Below are positions 56,738-64,000 of a stretch of DNA of 64,000 nucleotides, piece after piece. Each line of letters starts with the position of its first letter. Position 1 is the first letter of the stretch. Source of the DNA: Streptomyces sp. CCM_MD2014 (GTDB taxonomy: Bacteria > Actinomycetota > Actinomycetes > Streptomycetales > Streptomycetaceae); the NCBI RefSeq assembly GCF_000772045.1, contig NZ_CP009754.1, positions 6,448,001 to 6,512,000 of the forward strand. Reading direction: 5' to 3'. The notes under the pieces were generated by a model. That model was not told the DNA's origin. It made no database searches and saw nothing but the letters and a program-made list of their open reading frames with translations. The translations under genes and the position numbers were made by a program.

Positions 56738-59700
56738 CTACTGCTTGCGCAGGCGGAACACCAGGGACAGGCCCTCGTCCGTGAACGGGGCGCCGTAGGT
56801 GTCGTCCGCCTCGCCCTGCGCGAAGTCCGTCGCCAGGACCTCGTCGGCGATCAGGCCCGCGTGGTCGGTCAGGGCCGCGATCGTCGCCGGGTCCGTGGCC
56901 GTCCAGCGCAGGGCGATCCGGTCCGCCACGTCGAGGCCGCTGTTCTTGCGGGCCTCCTGGATCAGGCGGATCGCGTCCCGGGCGAGGCCCGCCCGGCGCA
57001 GCTCCTCCGTCAGCTCCAGGTCGAGCGCCACCGTCGCGCCCGAGTCGGAGGCGACGGACCAGCCCTCGCGCGGCGTCTCCGTGATGATCACCTCGTCCGG
57101 AGCGAGGGTGATCGTCTCGCCGTCGACCTCCACGGAGGCCGTGCCCTCGCGCAGGGCGAGGGACAGCGCGGCGGCGTCCGCGGCCGCGACGGCCTTCGCG
57201 ACGTCCTGCACCCGCTTGCCGAACCGCTTGCCCAGCGCCCGGAAGTTGGCCTTCGCCGTCGTGTCGACCAGGGAACCGCCGACCTCGCTGAGCGAGGCGA
57301 GGGACTCGACGTTCAGCTCCTCCGTGATCTGCGCGTGCAGCTCGGGGGAGAGTGCGTCGAAGCCCGCCACCGCGATCAGGGCGCGGCTGAGCGGCTGCCG
57401 GGTCTTGACACCCGACTCCGCTCGCGTGGCACGGCCGAGCTCGACCAGGCGGCGGACCAGAACCATCTGCTTCGACAGCTCCGGGTCGATCGCCGTGAGG
57501 TCGGCCTCCGGCCACGAGGACAGGTGGACCGACTCCGGCGCGCCCGGGGTGACCGGCACCACCAGGTCCTGCCAGACCCGCTCGGTGATGAACGGGGTGA
57601 GCGGCGCCATCAGCTTGGTGACCGTCTCGACGACCTCGTGCAGGGTGCGCAGCGCGGCCTTGTCGCCCTGCCAGAAGCGGCGGCGGGAGCGGCGCACGTA
57701 CCAGTTGGACAGGTCGTCCACGAACGCGGACAGCAGCTTGCCGGCCCGCTGGGTGTCGTAGGCGTCCAGTGCCTGGGTGACCTGGTCGGTGAGCGCGTGC
57801 AGCTCGGAGAGCAGCCAGCGGTCCAGCACCGGGCGGTCGGCCGGGGCCGGGTCCGCCTCGCTCGGCGCCCAGCCCGAGGTGCGGGCGTACAGGGCCTGGA
57901 AGGCGACCGTGTTCCAGTACGTGAGGAGCGTCTTGCGGACGACCTCCTGGATGGTGCCGTGGCCCACCCGGCGGGCCGCCCAGGGCGAGCCGCCGGCCGC
58001 CATGAACCAGCGCACCGCGTCGGCGCCGTGCTGGTCCATGAGCGGGATGGGCTGCAGGATGTTGCCCAGGTGCTTGGACATCTTGCGGCCGTCCTCGGCG
58101 AGGATGTGGCCGAGGCAGACCACGTTCTCGTAGGACGACTTGTCGAAGACCAGGGTGCCGACCGCCATCAGCGTGTAGAACCAGCCGCGGGTCTGGTCGA
58201 TGGCCTCGGAGATGAACTGCGCCGGGTAGCGGCTCTCGAACAGCTCCTTGTTCTTGTACGGGTAGCCCCACTGCGCGAACGGCATCGAACCCGAGTCGTA
58301 CCAGGCGTCGATGACCTCCGGCACGCGCGTGGCCGTCTTCCCGCAGCCGTCCTGCGGGCAGGCGAAGGTGACCTCGTCGATGAACGGCCGGTGCGGGTCC
58401 AGGGCCGACTGGTCGGTGCCGGACAGCTCGGTCAGCTCCGCGCGGGAGCCGACGACCGTGAGGTGGTCCTCCTCGCAGCGCCAGATCGGCAGCGGGGTGC
58501 CCCAGTAGCGGTTGCGGGACAGGGCCCAGTCGATGTTGTTGTTCAGCCAGTCGCCGTACCGGCCGTGCTTGACCGCCTCCGGGAACCAGTTGGTCTTCTC
58601 GTTCTCCTGGAGGAGCCGGTCCTTGATCGCGGTGGTGCGGATGTACCAGGACGGCTGCGCGTAGTAGAGCAGGGCCGTGTGGCAGCGCCAGCAGTGCGGG
58701 TAGCTGTGCTCGTACGGGATGTGCTTGAAGAGCAGGCCCCGGGCGTCCAGGTCCTCGGTCAGCTTCTCGTCGGCCTTCTTGAAGAAGACGCCGCCGACCA
58801 GCGGGACGTCCTCCTCGAAGGTGCCGTCCGGGCGGACCGGGTTGACCACCGGCAGGCCGTACGCGCGGCAGACCTTGAGGTCGTCCTCACCGAAGGCGGG
58901 GGACTGGTGGACGAGGCCGGTGCCGTCCTCGGTGGTGACGTAGTCGGCGTTCACCACGTAGTGCGCGGGTTCCGGGAACTCGACCAGCTCGAAGGGGCGC
59001 CGGTACGTCCAGCGCTCCATCTCGGCGCCGGTGAAGGACTGCCCGGTGGTCTCCCAGCCCTCGCCGAGGGCCTTCTCCAGCAGCGGCTCGGCGACGACGA
59101 GCTTCTCCTCGCCGTCGGTCGCGACGACGTAGGTGACCTCGGGGTGCGCGGCGACCGCGGTGTTGGACACCAGGGTCCACGGGGTCGTGGTCCAGACGAC
59201 CAGCGCGGCCTCGCCGGCCAGCGGGCCCGAGGTCAGCGGGAAGCGGACGTAGACGGACGGGTCGACGACCGTCTCGTAGCCCTGGGCCAGCTCGTGGTCG
59301 GACAGGCCGGTGCCGCAGCGGGGGCACCAGGGGGCGACCCGGTGGTCCTGGACCAGCAGGCCCTTGTTGAAGATCTCCTTCAGCGACCACCAGACGGACT
59401 CGATGTACTCCGGGTCCATCGTGCGGTACGGGTCCTGGAGGTCGGCCCAGTAGCCCATGCGGGTCGTGAGCTCCTCGAAGGCGTCGGTGTGACGGGTCAC
59501 CGACTCGCGGCACTTCGCGTTGAACTCGGCGATGCCGTACGCCTCGATGTCCTGCTTGCCGGAGAAGCCCAGCTCCTTCTCCACCGCCAGCTCCACGGGC
59601 AGGCCGTGGCAGTCCCAGCCGGCCTTGCGGCCCACGTGGTAGCCGCGCATCGTGCGGAAGCGGGGGAAGACGTCCTTGAAGACGCGCGCCTCGATGTGGT

Positions 59701-59884
59701 GGGCGCCGGGCATGCCGTTGGCGGTGGGCGGGCCCTCGTAGAACACCCACTCGGGGCGGCCCTCGGACTGCTCCAGGCTCTTGGCGAAGATCTTCTGCTC
59801 GCGCCAGAAGTCGAGCACCGCGTGTTCGAGCGCGGGCAGGTCGACCTGGGCGGGCACCTGGCGGTACTGCGGCTGCGTATTCAA
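56738..59884 (-). CDS. ileS: Isoleucyl-tRNA synthetase with a GxHH signature
   Basis: This 1048-residue class I synthetase charges tRNA-Ile. The KMSK loop is K601-M602-S603-K604. The HxGH signature is replaced by Gly60-Ala61-His62-His63 in NGMPGAHHIEAR. Sequence style (FYEGPPTANG, WxxxTTPWTL) fits the eukaryote-like type 2 enzymes, which are naturally resistant to mupirocin. An editing domain (VVWTTTPWTLVSN) and an anticodon-binding domain are present. The start is TTG with GGAGGA six bases upstream, at the end of a T-box leader. Confidence 0.97.
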   Translation of the reverse strand: MNTQPQYRQVPAQVDLPALEHAVLDFWREQKIFAKSLEQSEGRPEWVFYEGPPTANGMPGAHHIEARVFKDVFPRFRTMRGYHVGRKAGWDCHGLPVELAVEKELGFSGKQDIEAYGIAEFNAKCRESVTRHTDAFEELTTRMGYWADLQDPYRTMDPEYIESVWWSLKEIFNKGLLVQDHRVAPWCPRCGTGLSDHELAQGYETVVDPSVYVRFPLTSGPLAGEAALVVWTTTPWTLVSNTAVAAHPEVTYVVATDGEEKLVVAEPLLEKALGEGWETTGQSFTGAEMERWTYRRPFELVEFPEPAHYVVNADYVTTEDGTGLVHQSPAFGEDDLKVCRAYGLPVVNPVRPDGTFEEDVPLVGGVFFKKADEKLTEDLDARGLLFKHIPYEHSYPHCWRCHTALLYYAQPSWYIRTTAIKDRLLQENEKTNWFPEAVKHGRYGDWLNNNIDWALSRNRYWGTPLPIWRCEEDHLTVVGSRAELTELSGTDQSALDPHRPFIDEVTFACPQDGCGKTATRVPEVIDAWYDSGSMPFAQWGYPYKNKELFESRYPAQFISEAIDQTRGWFYTLMAVGTLVFDKSSYENVVCLGHILAEDGRKMSKHLGNILQPIPLMDQHGADAVRWFMAAGGSPWAARRVGHGTIQEVVRKTLLTYWNTVAFQALYARTSGWAPSEADPAPADRPVLDRWLLSELHALTDQVTQALDAYDTQRAGKLLSAFVDDLSNWYVRRSRRRFWQGDKAALRTLHEVVETVTKLMAPLTPFITERVWQDLVVPVTPGAPESVHLSSWPEADLTAIDPELSKQMVLVRRLVELGRATRAESGVKTRQPLSRALIAVAGFDALSPELHAQITEELNVESLASLSEVGGSLVDTTAKANFRALGKRFGKRVQDVAKAVAAADAAALSLALREGTASVEVDGETITLAPDEVIITETPREGWSVASDSGATVALDLELTEELRRAGLARDAIRLIQEARKNSGLDVADRIALRWTATDPATIAALTDHAGLIADEVLATDFAQGEADDTYGAPFTDEGLSLVFRLRKQ

Positions 59885-59888
59885 CGAG

Positions 59889-60165
59889 CTTCCTCCGGCG
59901 GACGTGCTGCCTTCCGTCGGAGGGACGAGAGCCGTGCTCCCGCGGTACCACCCTCCTTGGCCCGGCCGGTGCGTCGTGTGCTCCGGTGAGCCCCCTCATT
60001 GGGGTCGCGAGCCGGTTCTACTCGCCGCGACTGTCCTGCCACGGCTTTCTTCCGGCGGCTCCGGGGTGATCTTCACGTCGCGCTCGCCCCCGGGCTCACA
60101 CCGTCCCCGGGTCGCTCTGGGCTGCTGACGCCGCTACTCGTCCCCATCCACGCTTTTCGCTGCGC
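59889..60165 (-). ncRNA. Isoleucine T-box riboswitch upstream of ileS
   Basis: Read on the - strand, the leader has the T-box core AGGGTGGTACCGCGG (59940-59954). An ATC specifier codon for isoleucine can be placed at 60070-60068, in a purine-rich GAAGATCACC loop. The leader begins just after TACACT (60172 region) and ends at the ileS ribosome binding site (59891-59896). Because no terminator hairpin with a T-run is seen, it probably acts on translation, as in other actinobacterial ileS leaders. Confidence 0.92.
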
Positions 60166-60238
60166 CCAGTGTACGGCGCCGCGCGGACAGCGGCCGACCG
60201 GTTTCGGGGTGACCCGAATGCCGCCGTCCGGGGGCCGT

Positions 60239-60261
60239 CCCCCGGCCGGGCCGGCCGGGGG
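60239..60261. promoter_or_regulatory. Long GC palindrome between ileS and ddbA
   Basis: CCCCCGGCC and GGCCGGGGG form a perfect 9-bp stem with a five-base loop, extended by one T-A pair. It lies in the 270-base gap between the T-box promoter and ddbA. It may be a structural or regulatory element; the rest of the gap holds nothing I can name. Confidence 0.4.
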
Positions 60262-60435
60262 AGGTTCCGGCGGATTACCGGGCGGGGAGCTGGGCACAAC
60301 GCATGCATGCTCGCCGCGCGGCGCACGGTGGGCGGGCGAGTCGGGCGGCGTGCCCCGTTGCCGCGGGACCGGAGTCGATTTATCGTCCCAGCACGATTCG
60401 CGCGCAAGATCACAATATGTGAAGGGGCCGCGGCC

Positions 60436-61197
60436 ATGGTGGCGAAGAAGAAGACGACGGCCGCGAAGCAGGGCGCCGGCGAGGAGAGCGCCGCGGAGCA
60501 GGACCCGGAGAAGAAGGCGGCGAAGAAGACCGCGGCGAAGAAGACCGCGGCGAGGAAGAGCCCGGCGAAGGAGACCGCGGCGAAGACGGCCCCGGCGAAG
60601 AAGTCCGCGGCGAGCGGGAGCACGGCCGGGAAGAGCACGGCGAAGAAGAGCACGGCGAAGAAGAGCACGGCCAAGAAAGTGGGCGCGGCCGAGGCCGCGG
60701 AGCAGACGGGAGCCACGACGGTGGTTGCGAAGAAGACTCCTGGCACGGCCACGGCGGCCAAGACCGCTGTCCCCAAGGCCCGCGGCACCGCCGCGGACCC
60801 CGGCGAACTCGCGGTACGCCCCGGCGAGGAACCCTGGACCCCGGAAGAGGTCGAGGAAGCGCGAGGCGAGCTGCAGTCCGAGGCCGACCGGCTGCGCACC
60901 GAGATCGACTCCTCCGAACGGTCGCTGCAGGGCATGATGCGGGACTCCGGCGACGGCGCGGGCGACGACGAGGCCGACACCGGCAGCAAGAACATCACGC
61001 GCGAGCACGAGCTGGCGCTGGCCGCCACCGCGCGCGAGGTGCTCACCCAGACCGAGCGCGCCCTGGAACGCCTGGACGCGGGCACCTACGGCCTGTGCGA
61101 GAACTGCGGCAACCCGATCGGCAAGGCGCGGATGCAGGCCTTCCCCAGGGCCACCCTGTGCGTCGAGTGCAAGCAGAAGCAGGAGCGGCGGTACTGA
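60436..61197 (+). CDS. ddbA: Histone H1-like / DksA-like bifunctional protein
   Basis: This 253-residue protein joins two domains. The N-terminal part (about residues 1-120) is a Lys/Ala-rich tail with many AAKK and PAKK repeats, like eukaryotic histone H1, and should bind DNA. The C-terminal part (about 135-253) resembles DksA/TraR, with a coiled coil and a zinc finger (CENCGNPI, then CVECK). The S. coelicolor homologue (SCO2075, DdbA) has been described as a nucleoid protein that also affects RNA polymerase. The ATG at 60436 follows GAAGGGG. Confidence 0.93.
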   Translation: MVAKKKTTAAKQGAGEESAAEQDPEKKAAKKTAAKKTAARKSPAKETAAKTAPAKKSAASGSTAGKSTAKKSTAKKSTAKKVGAAEAAEQTGATTVVAKKTPGTATAAKTAVPKARGTAADPGELAVRPGEEPWTPEEVEEARGELQSEADRLRTEIDSSERSLQGMMRDSGDGAGDDEADTGSKNITREHELALAATAREVLTQTERALERLDAGTYGLCENCGNPIGKARMQAFPRATLCVECKQKQERRY

Positions 61198-61276
61198 GCC
61201 GGTACTGGCCAGCAGCCGGGACGGGTGGCGTGCCGTACCCTCGTCCTCAGTCAAGGACCTAGGCTGAGGGACTCAC

Positions 61277-61882
61277 GTGGCAGAGGCGGAGCGCATCATC
61301 GGTACTCCGGACACCCCGGACGCGGCGGGGGACGGGCAGGAGCGGCCCGACGCCGAGCAGGAGCAGACGCGGGAGCCGGCTCCGGAAAGCCCTCGGGGCA
61401 AGCGCCGGGTCGCCGTGCTGTTCGCGGTCGCGGTGTTCGCGTACCTGCTCGACCTGGTCAGCAAGATGATCGTGGTCGCGAAGCTGGAGCACCACGAGCC
61501 GATCGAGATCATCGGTGACTGGCTGCGGCTCGCGGCGATCCGCAACGCGGGCGCCGCCTTCGGCTTCGGCGAGGCCTTCACGATCATCTTCACGGTGATC
61601 GCGGCGGCCGTGATCGTCGTGATCGCCCGCCTCGCGCGCAAGCTGCGCAGCCTGCCCTGGGCGATCGCGCTCGGCCTGCTGCTCGGCGGTGCCCTGGGCA
61701 ACCTCACCGACCGGATCTTCCGCGCGCCCGGCGTCTTCGAGGGCGCGGTCGTGGACTTCATCGCGCCCAAGCACTTCGCCGTGTTCAACCTCGCCGACTC
61801 GGCGATCGTCTGCGGCGGCATCCTGATCGTGATCCTCTCCTTCCGGGGCCTGGACCCGGACGGGACCGTCCACAAGGACTGA
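61277..61882 (+). CDS. lspA: Lipoprotein signal peptidase (signal peptidase II)
   Basis: This 201-residue membrane protease removes signal peptides from prolipoproteins. Four transmembrane helices are visible after a charged 40-residue N-terminus. The catalytic Asp residues lie in GNLTDRIF and FNLADSAI, with RNAGAAFGF between helices 1 and 2. The N-terminal extension is common in actinobacteria. It lies between ddbA and the pseudouridine synthase gene, which commonly follows lspA. Confidence 0.96.
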   Translation: MAEAERIIGTPDTPDAAGDGQERPDAEQEQTREPAPESPRGKRRVAVLFAVAVFAYLLDLVSKMIVVAKLEHHEPIEIIGDWLRLAAIRNAGAAFGFGEAFTIIFTVIAAAVIVVIARLARKLRSLPWAIALGLLLGGALGNLTDRIFRAPGVFEGAVVDFIAPKHFAVFNLADSAIVCGGILIVILSFRGLDPDGTVHKD

Positions 61883-61938
61883 CCGAGGACTGACCCGCAC
61901 GGGGAGCCGGGTTGTCCACAGGGGTGCGATCGTCCACA
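61866..61938 (+). promoter_or_regulatory. Three DnaA-box-like nonamers before rluD
   Basis: CCGTCCACA (61866), TTGTCCACA (61912) and TCGTCCACA (61930) are in the same direction. The middle one is the exact Streptomyces DnaA box. They lie at the lspA end and in the rluD promoter region. Confidence 0.5.
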
Positions 61939-61989
61939 GGGACTGAGCGCGCGTTCGGGCGGGTCCGGGCCGTCCGGCATACTCGACGG

Positions 61990-62934
61990 GTGAGCACGAT
62001 TCCCGAGATCCGTACCCTGCCCGTGCCCGACGGCCTGGAGGGCGAGCGCGTCGACGCCGCCATCTCCCGCATGTTCGGCTTCTCCCGCACCAAGGCCGCC
62101 GAGCTGGCGGCGGCGGGGAAGGTGCAGGTCGACGGATCGGTGGTCGGCAAGTCCGAGCGGGTCCACGGCGGCGCCTGGCTCGAGGTCGAGATGCCGCAGG
62201 CGGCCGCGCCGGTGCAGGTGGTCGCCGAGCCCGTCGAGGGCATGGAGATCGTGCACGACGACGAGGACGTCGTCGTGATCGTCAAGCCGGTCGGCGTCGC
62301 CGCCCACCCGTCCCCGGGCTGGAACGGCCCGACCGTCATCGGCGGACTGGCCGCCGCCGGGTTCCGCGTCTCCACCTCCGGCGCCGCCGAGCGCCAGGGC
62401 ATCGTGCACCGCCTCGACGTCGGCACCTCCGGCCTGATGGCGGTGGCCAAGTCCGAGCGCGCCTACACCTCGCTCAAGCGCCAGTTCAAGGAGCGCACGG
62501 TCGACAAGCGCTACCACACGCTGGTGCAGGGCCACCCCGACCCGACCAGCGGCACCATCGACGCCCCCATCGGCCGCCACCCCCAGCACGACTACAAGTG
62601 GGCCGTCACCGCCGAGGGCAAGCCCTCCGTCACGCACTACGACCTCATCGAGGCCTTCCGCGCCGCCTCCCTGCTCGACGTGAAGCTGGAGACCGGCCGC
62701 ACCCACCAGATCCGCGTCCACATGGCCGCCCACCGCCATCCCTGCGTCGGCGACCTGACCTACGGCGCGGACCCCACCCTCGCCAAGCGGCTGCGGCTGA
62801 CCCGCCAGTGGCTGCACGCCGTACGCCTCGGCTTCGAGCACCCCGGCACCGGCGACTGGGTCGAGTACGCCAGCGACTACCCCGAGGACCTCCAGCAGGC
62901 CCTCGACCAGGTCCGCGAGGAGACCTACGGATGA
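61990..62934 (+). CDS. rluD: 23S rRNA pseudouridine synthase, RluD type
   Basis: This 314-residue enzyme turns specific uridines of 23S rRNA into pseudouridine. It has an N-terminal S4 RNA-binding domain (RVDAAISRMFGFSRTKAAEL) and the RluA-type catalytic motif HRLDVGTSGLM with the essential Asp. LETGRTHQIRVHMAA is also family-specific. The GTG at 61990 lies six bases after CATACT without a ribosome binding site, so the message may be leaderless. Its stop overlaps the next gene. Confidence 0.94.
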   Translation: MSTIPEIRTLPVPDGLEGERVDAAISRMFGFSRTKAAELAAAGKVQVDGSVVGKSERVHGGAWLEVEMPQAAAPVQVVAEPVEGMEIVHDDEDVVVIVKPVGVAAHPSPGWNGPTVIGGLAAAGFRVSTSGAAERQGIVHRLDVGTSGLMAVAKSERAYTSLKRQFKERTVDKRYHTLVQGHPDPTSGTIDAPIGRHPQHDYKWAVTAEGKPSVTHYDLIEAFRAASLLDVKLETGRTHQIRVHMAAHRHPCVGDLTYGADPTLAKRLRLTRQWLHAVRLGFEHPGTGDWVEYASDYPEDLQQALDQVREETYG

Positions 62935-63416
62935 GCGCCCCGAGTCCGGCCCCGGCCTACGAGATACGCGTCGCCGAGGACCCCGCCGACCGCGAGGCCT
63001 GCTTCGCGGTGCGCAAGGAGGTCTTCGTCGCCGAGCAGAAGGTCCCCGAGGACATCGAGTACGACGCCTACGACGCCGGAGCCGTGCACGTCCTGGCCGT
63101 CCGCGCGGACGGCGTTCCGCTCGGCACCGGCCGCCTGCTGCACGGCGCGGCAGCCGCCGCGAAGAACGGCGACGGCGACCCGGCCGTCGGCTCCCTGGGC
63201 CGGCTCGCGGTGACCGCGGCGGCCCGCGGTCTCGGCGTCGGGGCCGCGCTGGTGCGGGCCGTGGAGGACGCCGCACGCGCGCGCGGACTCACGGCGGTGG
63301 ACCTGCACGCGCAGACCCACGCCCTGGGATTTTACGAACGGTTGGGGTACCAGGCGTACGGGCCCGAGTTCCCCGACGCCGGGATCCCCCACCGCGCGAT
63401 GCGCCGCTTTCTGTAG
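62931..63416 (+). CDS. GNAT-family N-acetyltransferase (ElaA-like)
   Basis: This 161-residue acetyl-CoA-dependent acetyltransferase has the GNAT core GRLAVTAAARGLGVGAALV, with the Arg/Gln-x-x-Gly-x-Gly/Ala pocket, and the start CFAVRKEVFVAEQKVPEDIEYD typical of the ElaA/YjcF subgroup. The substrate is unknown. The ATG overlaps the rluD stop by four bases, so the two are translated together. Confidence 0.9.
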   Translation: MSAPSPAPAYEIRVAEDPADREACFAVRKEVFVAEQKVPEDIEYDAYDAGAVHVLAVRADGVPLGTGRLLHGAAAAAKNGDGDPAVGSLGRLAVTAAARGLGVGAALVRAVEDAARARGLTAVDLHAQTHALGFYERLGYQAYGPEFPDAGIPHRAMRRFL

Positions 63417-63512
63417 CCAGGGCGCCGAACCGGCTGGTGGGGCCGGTGACGTGGCAGGCTTGGGGCCGCCGGGTGAACGCCCAGACCACAGCCCCTAGAC
63501 CCCACCGGAGCG

Positions 63513-64000
63513 GTGACCGTGGATCAGCTGGCCCTGTTGTTCATGCTGTTGCTCGGGGCCCTGCTGAGCGTCCCGATCGGTGCCCGGCTCGGACTGCCGG
63601 CGCCGGTGCTGATGACCGTCCTCGGGATCGTCCTGGCCCTGCTCGACTTCGTGCCCAACGTCGACATCCCGCCCGAACTGATCCTGCCCGGGCTGCTGCC
63701 GCCGCTGCTGTACGCCGCCGTGCGGCGCACGTCCTGGCGGCAGTTCGCGGCCAACAAGCGCCCGATCTTCCTGCTGGCCGTCGCGCTGGTCTTCGTCACC
63801 ATGGTCTGCGTGGCCTCCGTGGTTCACGCGATCGTGCCGGGCCTGCCGCTCGCCGCCGCCTTCGCGCTGGGCGCTCTGGTGGCGCCGCCCGACCCGGTCG
63901 CCGCGACCGCCGTCGCCGGGCAGCTGGGGCTGCCGCGCCGCCTGGTCTCCATCCTGGAGGGCGAGGGGCTCTTCAACGACGTGACGGCCATCGTGCTGTA
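63513..64000 (+). CDS. Na+/H+ antiporter, CPA1 type (N-terminal part)
   Basis: The first 162 codons are in the window. They encode several transmembrane helices (LLFMLLLGALLSVPIG, VLMTVLGIVLALL, PIFLLAVALVFVTMVCV and more) and the conserved ALGALVAPPDPVAATAVA and ILEGEGLFNDVTAIVL ion-binding segments of monovalent cation:proton antiporters. Two in-frame GTG starts, 63513 and 63519, share a CGGAG site; the second has better spacing. The gene runs off the end. Confidence 0.9.
   Translation, partial: MTVDQLALLFMLLLGALLSVPIGARLGLPAPVLMTVLGIVLALLDFVPNVDIPPELILPGLLPPLLYAAVRRTSWRQFAANKRPIFLLAVALVFVTMVCVASVVHAIVPGLPLAAAFALGALVAPPDPVAATAVAGQLGLPRRLVSILEGEGLFNDVTAIVL

Noticed and set aside
56711..59989. 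Open frame of 1092 codons on the + strand, antisense to ileS
   Set aside because: It is the mirror of a fully recognised synthetase; its composition is Arg/Asp/Leu-rich and matches no family, as expected from high-GC antisense frames.
60480..60690. Short DNA repeats in ddbA
   Set aside because: They encode the Lys/Ala-rich tail and are a coding feature, not a separate repeat element.
1..64000. tRNA, rRNA, CRISPR, prophage or insertion sequences
   Set aside because: None was seen: no CCA-type cloverleaf, no transposase or integrase, no spacer array. Codon use is even, so recent transfer is not indicated.

Overview
The window is chromosomal DNA from a Streptomyces or very close relative. The evidence is the very high GC content with almost all third codon positions G or C, frequent GTG and TTG starts, many starts placed directly behind a -10 hexamer, and the gene order. 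From memory, this order matches the conserved S. coelicolor core around SCO2127 to SCO2071; no alignment could be run. I see no rRNA, tRNA, CRISPR array, insertion sequence, prophage or biosynthetic gene cluster. It is core chromosome, so the interest lies in regulation, small ORFs and unusual versions of housekeeping enzymes.

Region 1 (1-13.4 kb) holds central metabolism and signalling. It starts with the end of an unidentified gene and the ROK glucokinase glkA, then a DNase I-fold phosphoesterase, a small membrane protein coupled to an esterase, a PlsC-like acyltransferase and a NarL-type two-component pair. Next come a phosphofructokinase with pyrophosphate-type residues, a D-2-hydroxyacid dehydrogenase, a fused anthranilate synthase behind a Trp-Trp-Trp leader peptide and attenuator, and a large secreted amidase with a C-terminal repeat domain.

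Region 2 (13.5-31.4 kb) holds DAHP synthase aroH, iron-linked bfd and bfr, a sulfite-oxidase-fold enzyme, endonuclease IV and a PASTA-domain Ser/Thr kinase. The thiamine operon thiO-thiS-thiG lies behind a TPP riboswitch. Further on are an FAD reductase, an Rv2175c-like DNA-binding protein, thiE, metF, a membrane protein with a Gln/Tyr/Gly-rich tail, a CrtI-like oxidoreductase, a TetR regulator, an SAV_6107-type HEPN protein and a methyltransferase. Having DAHP synthase, a PknL-type kinase, an Rv2175c-like protein and metF together near the division cluster parallels the mycobacterial arrangement.

Region 3 (31.6-56.5 kb) starts with a DUF3040 protein, an opposed moxR-DUF58-transglutaminase operon and a beta-carbonic anhydrase. 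Then comes the whole division and cell wall (dcw) cluster on the + strand: rsmH, ftsL, ftsI, murE, murF, mraY, murD, ftsW, murG, ftsQ, ftsZ, ylmD, ylmE, sepF, ylmG and divIVA, closed by a strong terminator. Most junctions overlap by 1-4 bases. Four junctions can be read as short ORFs; the one in the ftsZ leader has an ideal ribosome binding site, a TTA codon and an adjoining inverted repeat.

Region 4 (56.7-64 kb) has ileS on the - strand behind an isoleucine T-box and with a GxHH rather than HxGH signature. It is followed by a histone-H1-like/DksA-like fusion (ddbA), lspA, an RluD-type pseudouridine synthase, a GNAT acetyltransferase and the start of a Na+/H+ antiporter that runs off the end.
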